From: Zobellia barbeyronii
Lineage (GTDB): Bacteria; Bacteroidota; Bacteroidia; Flavobacteriales; Flavobacteriaceae
Assembly (NCBI RefSeq): GCF_018603515.1
Contig: NZ_JACATN010000003.1
Location: 806,001 to 870,000 of the forward strand
Reading direction: 5' to 3'
Length of the DNA: 64,000 nt
Under the pieces are notes generated by a model. That model worked only from the letters and a program-made list of their open reading frames with translations. It was not told the DNA's origin and ran no database searches. Both the position numbers and the translations under genes were made by a program. This document shows positions 26,622-35,568 of this stretch, in pieces (positions within the stretch are counted from its first letter, which is position 1; every line of letters starts with the position of its first letter).

Positions 26622-27419
26622 CTATTTACTTAACTGTAATTCTTGATTCTGGGCAATGGATAAAATGCTCGCCCTGTGTTTTACTACTTCACCTATTATA
26701 ATTATTGCTGGATTGGTCAATTGCTGCTTTTCCACTTCATCTTCAATGGAAGCAATAGTACCTACCGCAATTTTTTCGTCTTTTCTGGTCCCGTTTTGCA
26801 CGATTGCAATTGGGGTTTCAGATTTACCTTCTGTTTTGAACAATTCCGCTATCTGTGATAATTTGGACATGCCCATTAAAATAACGACTGTAGCGTTACT
26901 TTTAGCGGCCAGAGCCACATCACCTGAAAGCTTATGCTCTTTAGTTGTCCCTGTAATTACCCAAAAACTTTCGGCGGCACCTCTTTTGGTAACCGGAATG
27001 TTCTGTGAAGCTGGAACCGACAAACATGAGGATATACCAGGAACCATGGCTACTTGCAACCCGTGAGCTGCAGCGTACTCCATTTCTTCGGCGCCACGGC
27101 CAAATACAAATGGATCTCCGCCTTTTAAACGTACCACATGGGCATTGGTTTTAGCTCGGTTTACAATCAATTCGTTTATCTGTTCTTGTTGGTACGCATA
27201 ACACCCTTTTCTTTTACCTACAAAAATCTGTTCGGCTTTAGGTGCATAGTCCAACAACTCAACCGACACCAACGCATCGTACAACACTACATCTGCACTT
27301 GCAAGCGCCTTAATAGCCTTGAGCGTAATTAGCTCAACGTCACCAGGACCTGCTCCTACAACCGTAAAGCAACCGCCCACGTTGGATAAAGTGTTATTAT
27401 TTTGGTTGGTATATTTCAT
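26622..27419 (-). CDS. cobA: Uroporphyrinogen-III C-methyltransferase
   Basis: SAM-dependent double methylation of uroporphyrinogen III to precorrin-2, the entry to siroheme. FTVVGAGPGDVELITLKAI at residues 18-36 and VRLKGGDPFVFGRGAEE (about 97-113) are the family SAM/substrate signatures; VPGISSCLSVPA follows. 265 residues, so it lacks the CysG dehydrogenase/chelatase half, which must be elsewhere. It sits between the sulfite reductase (2 bases away) and the reductase gene (2 bases away), fitting siroheme supply for the reductase. Confidence 0.94.
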   Translation of the reverse strand: MKYTNQNNNTLSNVGGCFTVVGAGPGDVELITLKAIKALASADVVLYDALVSVELLDYAPKAEQIFVGKRKGCYAYQQEQINELIVNRAKTNAHVVRLKGGDPFVFGRGAEEMEYAAAHGLQVAMVPGISSCLSVPASQNIPVTKRGAAESFWVITGTTKEHKLSGDVALAAKSNATVVILMGMSKLSQIAELFKTEGKSETPIAIVQNGTRKDEKIAVGTIASIEDEVEKQQLTNPAIIIIGEVVKHRASILSIAQNQELQLSK

Positions 27420-27421
27420 AC

Positions 27422-29512
27422 TTAAGCTTCTGCTAATTCTTGTTTTCTGAACTTCTCAACTGCTTTTAAAAACACCTTAGCATCATCTAAGTAGCTTTTT
27501 GCAAAAGCTTCCGTTGGTTCGTTCTTATTCAATTTTAAAACAAGTTCTTCAAAACCTTGACCTAAATCTATTCTACCAGAGGCAACAAATTTTTCATCAA
27601 AATCTTTAATGATACTTGCATGCGTGTTTACTTTCGCTTTTTCTGAAGTCAACATAGCTTTTGCAGAGTTTACCATTGAAGAATACGAATGGTAGATACT
27701 AGCCGCCCATTTGTTTTCATCAAAAGACTCTTGTGCTGTTTGTATTTTCTCTTCGCTTTCAAAAAGTAACGTAGCGATAAGGTCAATTACCACACCGGCA
27801 CATTCACCAATACCTATTGCTTTTTCGTAACGTTCTGTTGTTCCCCAGTCAATAAAGTCTTCTGCGGTAAGATTATCTACATCCGATAATGGCGTTAAGA
27901 AATCATAGAAATACATCTGACCTTTATCTTGGTAATAATCGGCATATGATTTTCCGTTTCCGTTTTTATCAAAATCATCCAAAATTAATCGTAATGCCTG
28001 AGGACCTCTTTTAGAAGGAACCTTCACTACTTTATCGGCAAATCTTCCGTTACCATTACCATCAGTACCACCACCCAACAATACTTGAAGTGCAGGTGCT
28101 ACCAATTTATCTTTTGTTCTAACACTCATACCCTGAAAACCAATATTGGCCATGTTGTGCTGACCACAGGCGTTCATACACCCACTGATTTTAATTGCTA
28201 CATCTGGATTACTGATGTATTGAGGGTAATCTGCTTTTATAATTCTTTCTAACTCCTCTGCAATACCTGTACTACTTGCTATACCTAAGTTACATGTATC
28301 TGTACCTGGACAAGCTGTAATATCTATTGCTTTGTTATAACCCGCTTCTGCAAAGCCTAATTTATTTAATTCATTGTAGAAAAAAGGAATCAACTCAGTA
28401 GCTACGTAAGGAATCAATATGTTTTGACGAAGACTTAATCTCACTTCTCCAGCAGCATATTTATCTACTAAGTCTGCTAACAATCTTGCTTTGTCTGTAT
28501 AGAAATCACCTAAAAGTACTTTGATACCAATAGCTGAATACCCTTCCTGCTTTTGAGGAATAAGATTCGTTGACTTCCAGATTTCAAAAGCTTCTGTGTC
28601 TTCTATTTCTACTTGTGGTGCATCAACCTTAGCTATCTTAACTTCAGGATATGCATCTGCATCAATAGGATAAGTTTTATAAGGAACTGCCTTTTGCTCT
28701 TCTTCCAATAAGGCTTTGAATCCATCAACACCTAAATCTTTTAACAAGAACTTCATTCTTGCCTTGGCTCTACTCTTTCTTTCACCATAACGGTCAAAAA
28801 CACGAACCACACCATCCATTAATGGAATGATTTTATCTGCTGCAAGAAATTCAAACAGCAAATCTGCATGACGTGGCTGTGAACCTAAACCACCAGCTAA
28901 CATTACTTTAAAACCTCTTACACCATCTTGAATCTTAGCGATAAAACCAAGATCATGCATGTATGAAAGACCAGTATCTGCATCACTAGCAGAAAAAGAA
29001 ACCTTGAACTTACGTCCCATTTCTTGACTGATAGGGTTACGCAAGAAGTATTCAAAAAGTGCATGTGCGTATGGCGAAACATCAAACGGCTCGTCTACAT
29101 CAATACCAGCAGTTTCACTAGCAATTACGTTACGTACCGTATTACCACAAGCTTCACGAATAGTAACATCATCTTTCTCTAACTCTGACCAAAGTTCTGG
29201 CGTACGAGCTACATCTACATAATGTATCTGAATATCTTGACGTGTAGTAATATGTAATCTACCTCTAGAATATTCATCAGAAACATCACTGATACGCTTT
29301 AACTGCTTAGAACTAACTTTACCATATGGCAATTTAATCCGAATCATCTGCACACCAGGCTGACGTTGACCGTAGATACCTCTGGCCAAACGCAAACTGC
29401 GGAACTTTTCTTCATCTAAATTACCTTCATTGAACTGACGGATTTTAGCTTCTAATGCTAAAATATCCTTCTCAACTACAGGATTTTCTATTTCTGTTCT
29501 GAAACTCTGCAT
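27422..29512 (-). CDS. Siroheme/[4Fe-4S] sulfite (nitrite) reductase, ferredoxin type
   Basis: 696 residues. Two ferredoxin-like half domains each precede a siroheme domain. The cluster/siroheme cysteines are in ACPGTDTCNLG (about residues 400-408) and SGCMNACGQH (about 445-452). RLHITTRQDIQIH near residue 90 is a substrate-binding arginine segment. After about residue 575 there is a helical C-terminal extension rich in charged residues, absent from E. coli CysI and possibly HEPN-like. Sulfite is favoured over nitrite as substrate because the gene lies in a cysDNH operon. An internal 124-base gap upstream holds a candidate operator motif. Confidence 0.9.
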   Translation of the reverse strand: MQSFRTEIENPVVEKDILALEAKIRQFNEGNLDEEKFRSLRLARGIYGQRQPGVQMIRIKLPYGKVSSKQLKRISDVSDEYSRGRLHITTRQDIQIHYVDVARTPELWSELEKDDVTIREACGNTVRNVIASETAGIDVDEPFDVSPYAHALFEYFLRNPISQEMGRKFKVSFSASDADTGLSYMHDLGFIAKIQDGVRGFKVMLAGGLGSQPRHADLLFEFLAADKIIPLMDGVVRVFDRYGERKSRAKARMKFLLKDLGVDGFKALLEEEQKAVPYKTYPIDADAYPEVKIAKVDAPQVEIEDTEAFEIWKSTNLIPQKQEGYSAIGIKVLLGDFYTDKARLLADLVDKYAAGEVRLSLRQNILIPYVATELIPFFYNELNKLGFAEAGYNKAIDITACPGTDTCNLGIASSTGIAEELERIIKADYPQYISNPDVAIKISGCMNACGQHNMANIGFQGMSVRTKDKLVAPALQVLLGGGTDGNGNGRFADKVVKVPSKRGPQALRLILDDFDKNGNGKSYADYYQDKGQMYFYDFLTPLSDVDNLTAEDFIDWGTTERYEKAIGIGECAGVVIDLIATLLFESEEKIQTAQESFDENKWAASIYHSYSSMVNSAKAMLTSEKAKVNTHASIIKDFDEKFVASGRIDLGQGFEELVLKLNKNEPTEAFAKSYLDDAKVFLKAVEKFRKQELAEA

Positions 29513-29570
29513 GCTATATCTATTCTAGTTTCTTACCTTTTAATAGGTAGATTTATTAATTGTATATTTT

Positions 29571-29587
29571 CCCTATAGGTTTTGTAG
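29571..29587 (+). promoter_or_regulatory. Candidate cys-operon operator, copy 1
   Basis: CCCTATAGGTTTTGTAG, 59 bases upstream of the sulfite reductase start. It matches two other copies upstream of the first operon gene (consensus CCCTATNRRTYTWRTAG). Confidence 0.45.
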
Positions 29588-29636
29588 AGCTGATTGAATC
29601 AGCACCCTTAACCTTTTTAGTTTAAAGAGACACTTC

Positions 29637-30884
29637 TTAACTTATGAAGCCTGCTCCTACTGTACTATTGGTCTGTGTATCTATTAAGATAAATGAACCA
29701 TTGGTACGGTGATCTTTAAACTTATCGTAAAAAATAGGCTTGTTTAATTTGAAAGTTACCTGAGCAATATCATTCATGCCCAACCCATCTACATCCGTAT
29801 CAATACCTGAATAATCAGGATTAATTTTGTGATGAATGTTATCTACTTTGGCCAATACCTTGTTCACACCATGTTGCACAACGTATTTCTTACCTGTAGT
29901 CAGCTTATTAGAATCCATCCAAGAAATGGTAGCTGTAAACTGCTTTTCTATAGTAGGCATCTCGTCAACTTTCACCAACATATCTCCTCTACTGATATTA
30001 ATCTCATCTTCTAAAGTTATCGTTACCGATGACCTTCTTGAAGCGGTCTGATATTTCTTATCGTGAAAGTAAATCTCTTTAATCTTAGATTTTGTCTGAG
30101 ACGGAAGTGCTACCACCTCATCACCAACACTTAATTCACCACCGTAAACTTTACCAGCGAATCCTCTAAAATCATGAAAATCTTCTGTCTTAGGACGAAT
30201 AACATACTGAACTGGGAAACGCGGCGTACCAACGTTAAAAATATCTTTACGGTCTAAAGCTTCAAAATGCTCCAATAAAGTTGGACCTGTATACCAAGGT
30301 GTTTTGTCTGTTTTATTTACTACGTTATCACCTTTAAGGGCACTAACAGGAATAAATGTAATCTTCTGATCTTGGTAATCTCTTTTTGCCATCAATTCCT
30401 GAAAATCGGCTTTAATAGCATTATAAGTTTCCTCAGAATAATCTACCAAGTCCATTTTATTAATAGCTACTACCACGTCTTTAATACGCAATAGGTTATT
30501 AATAAAAAAGTGACGGTTGGTTTGCTCTATAACTCCTTTTCTAGCATCGATTAAAATAATTGCTGCTTGAGATGTAGATGCACCAGTAACCATGTTACGT
30601 GTATATTCTACATGCCCAGGAGTATCGGCTATAATGTAACTTTTCTTTGCAGTTGAAAAATAGATGTGTGCTACATCTATAGTAATACCTTGCTCACGTT
30701 CTGCCACTAGACCATCTGTAGCCAATGAGAAGTCTAGGTAATCATACCCTTTACTCTTACTGGTCTTTTCTATGGCTTCTAGCTTATCGCTAGTCAATGA
30801 TTTTGTATCGTACAGAATTCTACCGATCAAGGTACTTTTTCCGTCATCTACACTACCTGCTGTTGCTATTTTTAATACGTCCAT
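29637..30884 (-). CDS. cysN: Sulfate adenylyltransferase large (GTPase) subunit
   Basis: GTPase that drives ATP sulfurylase. P-loop GSVDDGKSTLIGRILYD (residues 10-26), G3 ADTPGHVEYTRNM, G4 NKMDLVD. 415 residues with the EF-Tu-like beta-barrel domains after about residue 220, and no C-terminal APS kinase domain. It follows cysD at 80 bases in the same operon. Confidence 0.96.
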   Translation of the reverse strand: MDVLKIATAGSVDDGKSTLIGRILYDTKSLTSDKLEAIEKTSKSKGYDYLDFSLATDGLVAEREQGITIDVAHIYFSTAKKSYIIADTPGHVEYTRNMVTGASTSQAAIILIDARKGVIEQTNRHFFINNLLRIKDVVVAINKMDLVDYSEETYNAIKADFQELMAKRDYQDQKITFIPVSALKGDNVVNKTDKTPWYTGPTLLEHFEALDRKDIFNVGTPRFPVQYVIRPKTEDFHDFRGFAGKVYGGELSVGDEVVALPSQTKSKIKEIYFHDKKYQTASRRSSVTITLEDEINISRGDMLVKVDEMPTIEKQFTATISWMDSNKLTTGKKYVVQHGVNKVLAKVDNIHHKINPDYSGIDTDVDGLGMNDIAQVTFKLNKPIFYDKFKDHRTNGSFILIDTQTNSTVGAGFIS

Positions 30885-30963
30885 CTTCTTTGGCTGTAGG
30901 CCCTGAGCATAATACTCCTGGCATTTTTAATCAATTTTTTAAACTAGTTCTCTTTTGAGAATT

Positions 30964-31866
30964 CTAAAAGTATCCTTGTTGCTTTCTCTTCTCCATTGCC
31001 GCTTCTGACCTTTTATCGTCAATACGGGCTCCTCTTTCAGAAATACTAGAATCACGAATTTCCTCAACAACAGACTCAATATCGGTAGCATCAGAAAACA
31101 CAGCTGCAGTACAACTCATATCACCAACAGTACGGAAACGTACCATGCGCTCTAAAACTTCCTCATCATCTTCTTGGTACACATAATCAGAATGTGACCA
31201 AATTAGACCGTCACGTAAGAATACTTTACGTTTATGTGCAAAGTAAATAGAAGGTATTTCAATCTCTTCTTCTTTAATATAAGACCAAACATCTAGCTCC
31301 GTCCAGTTAGAAATTGGAAAAACACGTACGTTCTGTCCTAATTCTATCTGACCGTTTAACATATCAAAAAGCTCTGGACGTTGGTTACGCTCATCCCACT
31401 GACCAAAATCATCACGTACAGAAAAAATACGCTCCTTTGCTCTTGCCTTTTCCTCATCTCTACGAGCACCACCAACACAAGCATCAAACTTGAATTCCTC
31501 AATAGCATCTAATAATGTAGTTGTCTGCAAAGAGTTTCTACTTGAGTACCGACCTGATTCTTCTTTTACCTTACCTTGATCAATAGAATCCTGAACATTT
31601 CTTACGATAAGCTCAAGACCTAACTCCTCAACCAATCTATCTCTAAACTCTATAGTTTCAGGAAAGTTATGACCCGTATCTATATGCATTAAAGGAAAAG
31701 GGATTTTAGCTGGCCAAAATGCCTTTTGTGCCAAACGCACCAATGTAATAGAATCTTTACCTCCGGAAAACAAAAGTACCGGTCTCTCAAATTGAGCAGC
31801 TACTTCTCTAAAGATGTAGATGGCCTCATTTTCTAAGGCGTTGATGTGTGATGTATCTTGGCTCAT
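30964..31866 (-). CDS. cysD: Sulfate adenylyltransferase small subunit
   Basis: Makes adenosine 5'-phosphosulfate from ATP and sulfate. PP-loop motif LLFSGGKDSITLVRL (about residues 32-46), HIDTGHNFPET, and GGARRDEEKARAKERIFS are CysD signatures; SCTAAVFSDA and the basic C-terminus MEKRKQQGYF are typical. 300 residues, full length. It lies between cysH and cysN. Confidence 0.97.
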   Translation of the reverse strand: MSQDTSHINALENEAIYIFREVAAQFERPVLLFSGGKDSITLVRLAQKAFWPAKIPFPLMHIDTGHNFPETIEFRDRLVEELGLELIVRNVQDSIDQGKVKEESGRYSSRNSLQTTTLLDAIEEFKFDACVGGARRDEEKARAKERIFSVRDDFGQWDERNQRPELFDMLNGQIELGQNVRVFPISNWTELDVWSYIKEEEIEIPSIYFAHKRKVFLRDGLIWSHSDYVYQEDDEEVLERMVRFRTVGDMSCTAAVFSDATDIESVVEEIRDSSISERGARIDDKRSEAAMEKRKQQGYF

Positions 31867-31938
31867 AATTTTTTGAATATATTGTTCGCTACTGCTATGC
31901 TTGGATTATTATTTTTTCGCTTAAAGCGGGATGTCTTT

Positions 31939-32562
31939 TTAAGTATGTAACCCACACTCGCGATTCTCAAGAACCTTTGTTGGGTCAAAATATTTATGTT
32001 CGTTAGGCAATTGCTTTTCTTCTAGATATGCATCTAATTGAGCATCGCTCCAATGATAAAACGGACTCACTTTAAGAACACCGTCTCTGCTTACACTCAA
32101 AATATCTAATGAATCCCTTAATGCAGTTTGCCCTTTTCTTAAGTTAGTAAACCAAACATCTGGCTTATGTGCAGCCATTGCTCTTTTAAAAGGTTCTAGT
32201 TTTACCTGCTCGGTAAAAACGGCATGCTTTGGGTCATCTATTTGAGGTATTCCCATTACACTATCACGGTGTGCGCTAGTTTGTTTAGGCACATACAAAT
32301 CTATATTAAGACCTAATTTCTCAATGATTTCTTCTGCATGCTTATATGTATTTGGTGTGTTATAACCTGTATCGCACCAAATTACCGGAATATCGTTCTT
32401 TACATCTGCAACTGCATTTAGAATAGCCACCTCGTAAGGTCTAAAGTTGGTAGTAACTACCGCATTTTTAGCATTCTCAATAGCCCAATCAATTATTACC
32501 GAAGGATTTGCTTCTTTAAAACGCTCGTTAAGCTTTTGGATTTCTTTTTCTGAAAAACTCAT
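31939..32562 (-). CDS. cysH: Phosphoadenylyl-sulfate (PAPS-type) reductase
   Basis: Reduces activated sulfate to sulfite with thioredoxin-type electrons. The catalytic Cys is in the C-terminal RECGLHT (residues 201-207). PP-loop-like region AVVTTNFRPYEVAILNAV is at about 34-50, and WCDTGYNTPNTY follows. The CC...CxxC cysteines that bind the [4Fe-4S] cluster of APS reductases are absent, so by the usual rule it should use PAPS. That would require an APS kinase (cysC), which is not in this operon. 207 residues is on the short side. Confidence 0.92.
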   Translation of the reverse strand: MSFSEKEIQKLNERFKEANPSVIIDWAIENAKNAVVTTNFRPYEVAILNAVADVKNDIPVIWCDTGYNTPNTYKHAEEIIEKLGLNIDLYVPKQTSAHRDSVMGIPQIDDPKHAVFTEQVKLEPFKRAMAAHKPDVWFTNLRKGQTALRDSLDILSVSRDGVLKVSPFYHWSDAQLDAYLEEKQLPNEHKYFDPTKVLENRECGLHT

Positions 32563-32569
32563 ATCCTAT

Positions 32570-32833
32570 TTATTTACCCCAATTAATTTTATTCCATAAA
32601 CGCTCGTGAAAGAAGTACAAAAACATCTTAGTCACAAAATCTACAGAAGCAATAGAAGCAGCAATAGCTACTTCATTAGTTAACAAATAAGAAACTATCA
32701 AGGTATCTAACGTACCAATTACCCTCCAGCTTACCGCTTTGGCGATACTACGGACAGGTTTTTCAGATTTTTGATCCTCTGAAAAATTCTTTTTGGAAGC
32801 TGCTTTATCTAAAATCAATTGATCTACAATCAT
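32570..32833 (-). CDS. DUF2061 membrane protein, first gene of the cys operon
   Basis: 87 residues. After a charged N-terminus, VRSIAKAVSWRVIGTLDTLIVSYLLT and VAIAASIASVDFVTKMFLYFFHERLW form two membrane segments with the DUF2061 signature (SWRxxGTLDT, ExxxKxxLYFxHERxW). DUF2061 proteins recur in Bacteroidota sulfate assimilation operons, but their role is not established. It is 7 bases upstream of cysH. Confidence 0.88.
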   Translation of the reverse strand: MIVDQLILDKAASKKNFSEDQKSEKPVRSIAKAVSWRVIGTLDTLIVSYLLTNEVAIAASIASVDFVTKMFLYFFHERLWNKINWGK

Positions 32834-32852
32834 TTTTGTGTTAATCTAATTA

Positions 32853-32869
32853 CCCTATCAATCTAATAG
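32853..32869 (+). promoter_or_regulatory. Candidate cys-operon operator, copy 3
   Basis: CCCTATCAATCTAATAG. It lies 20 bases before the first operon gene and just downstream of the -7 element, so it would cover the transcription start. Confidence 0.5.
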
Positions 32870-32875
32870 AGTAAA

Positions 32876-32883
32876 CAAATGTA
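32876..32883 (-). promoter_or_regulatory. Probable -7 element of the cys operon promoter
   Basis: TACATTTG on the minus strand matches TAnnTTTG. No good TTG at -33 was found, so it may need an activator. Confidence 0.45.
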
Positions 32884-32932
32884 GTACATTTATATTGTGT
32901 TAGACGGCTGAAATCTAAAGAATTTACTTTAA

Positions 32933-32949
32933 CCCTATAGATTTAGTAG
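32933..32949 (+). promoter_or_regulatory. Candidate cys-operon operator, copy 2
   Basis: CCCTATAGATTTAGTAG, 15 of 17 positions identical to the copy at 29571 and 80 bases from copy 3, i.e. about eight helical turns. Confidence 0.5.
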
Positions 32950-33012
32950 ATTATTAAAAAAATGCAGTAAATATTGAAGATTTTTTACCAGATATATGAA
33001 ATAATCGGAAAA

Positions 33013-33423
33013 TCAGGCTATTAAATCAGCCAAAGTGTTGTTACGGTACACCTCTAAATTGGCATCGCGCACCATAAGCATGAGCTTATTTACAGAACAA
33101 GTAGCCTCATCCGGACAGTCAGCACATTTTTCGTAGAAGTTAAGACTTACACAGGGAACCATGGCAATTGGGCCTTCCAAAATACGCATGACATCTGTCA
33201 TTAGCACTTCTTTTGGGTCTTTAATTAAGTAGTAGCCACCACCTTTACCTTTCTTGGAACCTAAAAATCCGCTTTTGCGGAGAGAAAGTAAGATACTCTC
33301 TAAGAATTTCTGTGAGATATTCTCAGCTTTAGCAATTTCAGAAATCTGTACAGGCTGTTTGTCTTTCTGCGCAGCCAAGTAAGTTAGCGCCTTTAACCCG
33401 TATTTTGTCTTTTTTGAAAGCAT
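33013..33423 (-). CDS. Rrf2-family transcriptional regulator with four conserved-type cysteines
   Basis: 136 residues, an Rrf2-type winged helix: MLSKKTKYGLKALTYLA, then the recognition region ISQKFLESILLSLRKSG and wing GSKKGKGGGYYL. The C-terminal part carries C91, C100, C103 and C109, resembling the cysteine cluster that binds an Fe-S centre in IscR/NsrR, although the spacing differs from IscR. The gene is directly upstream of the cys operon on the same strand, 179 bases away, so it is a good candidate for its regulator in a CymR- or IscR-like manner. Effector and target are inferences. Confidence 0.88.
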   Translation of the reverse strand: MLSKKTKYGLKALTYLAAQKDKQPVQISEIAKAENISQKFLESILLSLRKSGFLGSKKGKGGGYYLIKDPKEVLMTDVMRILEGPIAMVPCVSLNFYEKCADCPDEATCSVNKLMLMVRDANLEVYRNNTLADLIA

Positions 33424-33493
33424 GGGGTAAATATAGGGAATTTAACACTTTTTAAATTTTATTTGGGAAAACCTTCTTAAAGCGAAACTAATC

Positions 33494-33507
33494 CAAAGTT
33501 ATATTTG
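33494..33507. promoter_or_regulatory. Overlapping divergent -7 elements
   Basis: Minus strand TAACTTTG (33501-33494) faces the Rrf2 gene and plus strand TATATTTG (33500-33507) faces the barrel protein gene. Both match TAnnTTTG and overlap by two bases, so initiation in one direction should interfere with the other. Confidence 0.5.
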
Positions 33508-33576
33508 CGCTGCCACTATTATTTAAATTTTGAAAAACATCGATTCTTTCAAAACTAAGGACAAAACCAATTACTT

Positions 33577-34161
33577 ATGAAGTTTATAAAATTACTATTG
33601 TTCTTATGTATATCTCAAATTATTAATGCTCAAACTAATGACTTTTCAAAATCTGATAAGATAACAACTATTGGCGTATTCTTAGACACCTATTTAATAG
33701 ATTTCTATGACGGCCTAGATGTAGGCAGTACTGTTTCTTATTCTAGGGATTTTTATCGTAAAGGCAAGCATTCGTTCGCATACAACCCCTCCTTAGGTTT
33801 CTTCAATTCAATAAATACGGAAAACCGATATATTTTGGGTTTCGGTGCCCAATATCGATTTGAATTCACCAAACGCTTGAATGTTAGGGTGAATCTTGGC
33901 GTAAACTATATTCTAACGAAATTCCTATACGATCGGTTTGAATATAATGCCCAAAACGAACAAATAGCTCAAAACAGCATTAAAAGTAATTTCGGTCCAT
34001 CTTTTGGGTTGCAATATAGCTATGACCTTTTTAAGATAAAATCAGCATCATTTGCACCAGTTTTAGGTTATAAATTAATAAAACTAGATGGGGGCAATTA
34101 TTCCAGACCAACCGAGGGATTTTCTTCTAGTATTTCTTTAGGAATTTTATGTAAATTTTAA
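33577..34161 (+). CDS. Small outer-membrane beta-barrel protein
   Basis: 194 residues. Signal peptide KFIKLLLFLCISQIINAQ, then alternating aromatic/polar strands (YILGFGAQYRFEFTKRLNVRVNLGVNYIL, FGPSFGLQYSYDLF, SISLGILCKF) ending in a terminal Phe, as in outer-membrane barrels. No enzyme motif is seen. It precedes a serine hydrolase by 5 bases and is probably co-transcribed with it. Confidence 0.7.
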   Translation: MKFIKLLLFLCISQIINAQTNDFSKSDKITTIGVFLDTYLIDFYDGLDVGSTVSYSRDFYRKGKHSFAYNPSLGFFNSINTENRYILGFGAQYRFEFTKRLNVRVNLGVNYILTKFLYDRFEYNAQNEQIAQNSIKSNFGPSFGLQYSYDLFKIKSASFAPVLGYKLIKLDGGNYSRPTEGFSSSISLGILCKF

Positions 34162-34166
34162 AATAC

Positions 34167-35321
34167 ATGATGACAAAAATAAACTGTATAGGATTAGTGA
34201 TTACATTTTTAATGGTTAACTCATGTACTATAAAAGATGATATTCCGGCAGAACTTACCAACAATAATTTATCGTCAGATATTGATATTGCAGTTGACAA
34301 TATCTACAACGGCTATAAGGACAATTTAAACACTATAGGTCTCTCCATTGGGATATTAAAGAACGGTGAAACCCACTTTTATGGTTATGGTGAAACAAAA
34401 AAAGGTAGTGGCAACATTCCTAATCAAAACACATTTTATGAAATTGGATCAATTTCTAAGACTTTCACCTCTATTCTAGCGGTTAACATGTTATTGCAAC
34501 AAGACTTAGACATCGAAACAAGTATAAAGTCGTATTTACCAGAAGATTTACCTACCTTAAATAGAAATGGTATTGAAGTTAACTTTAAACATTTACTAAC
34601 ACACACTTCTGGTTTAGGTCGTATGCCCAATAACTTTAATAAATCTAAAGATGCTGGAAAAGAATTTGCCGATTATGATGAACGCCTTTTATATTCATAT
34701 ATAGAAAATGCAAGGTTACACGCTGATCCTTTTACCCAATTTTTGTACTCTAACGTAGGTATGGGAATAGTTGGTACTGTTTTAAAACGAAATTATGAAA
34801 TGGATTATGGTAAAGTACTTCAGCAAGAACTTACGATTCCATTAGGTCTAAGTAATACGACGGCATATTTTGAAGATACCAATATTGATAATTGGGCTAC
34901 GGGATATAATTACAAAGGGAAAGAAACAGACTATTGGGAAACGTTGAATGCATTAGATGGTGCAGGAGTAATTAATTCCACAATCTCAGATTTATTAATC
35001 TATGCTCAGGCAAATATTACCCCCCCAGAAACACAACTAGGCAATGCTATACGGATAACTCATGAAGTTTACTTTAAAGAATATGAAACCGGTGATTATG
35101 GAAAAAGTCAAAATTGTTTGGGCTGGTTTAAATTTACACCTACTAGTCTACCGGATAAATCCTTTATTCAACATAATGGTTTAACTGGAGGTTTCAACTC
35201 AGAGCTATTAATAAATCTAGAAAATGAAACAGCAATAACCGTACTATTTAACAAAGCTCCCCTCAATAATGAAGGAAGACAAGCTTTTATTTCAGAATTA
35301 TTACAACTACTTTCCGAATAG
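34167..35321 (+). CDS. Lipoprotein beta-lactamase-family serine hydrolase
   Basis: 384 residues. The lipobox-like LMVNSC (C20) predicts a lipoprotein. Catalytic SxxK is in EIGSISKTFTS (about residue 94), the Y-x-N motif is in FLYSNVGMG (about 194), and the third motif is HNGLTGG near the C-terminus. It is an AmpC-like periplasmic hydrolase of unknown substrate. The codon after the start is also ATG, so the start is uncertain by one residue. It is a separate lineage from the 16.7-kb hydrolase, without the repeat insertions. Confidence 0.88.
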   Translation: MMTKINCIGLVITFLMVNSCTIKDDIPAELTNNNLSSDIDIAVDNIYNGYKDNLNTIGLSIGILKNGETHFYGYGETKKGSGNIPNQNTFYEIGSISKTFTSILAVNMLLQQDLDIETSIKSYLPEDLPTLNRNGIEVNFKHLLTHTSGLGRMPNNFNKSKDAGKEFADYDERLLYSYIENARLHADPFTQFLYSNVGMGIVGTVLKRNYEMDYGKVLQQELTIPLGLSNTTAYFEDTNIDNWATGYNYKGKETDYWETLNALDGAGVINSTISDLLIYAQANITPPETQLGNAIRITHEVYFKEYETGDYGKSQNCLGWFKFTPTSLPDKSFIQHNGLTGGFNSELLINLENETAITVLFNKAPLNNEGRQAFISELLQLLSE

Positions 35322-35568
35322 ATTTCACGCCAATCTGGTTTGCCACTTCTATATTACTATCTATTTTTTTAAGAAAGACGGTCACACAACCTATACCCTC
35401 CATTACACCTGTTTCAGCTCTTTCTTATATAGATAACTCACTATGTGCTATAAAAATCAGATGGATTAAACCATGTCAAAACGGTAAGGTTTATAAAAGT
35501 GTAAGATTATACTTATTTTAGTCTAGTTGTTTAAGTGGCTTATTGGTATTATCGTCAAAATTCAAGAA

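Noticed and set aside
35322-35526. Possible small gene or remnant between serine hydrolase and frameshifted gene
   Set aside because: No frame with family resemblance and no structured RNA was seen.
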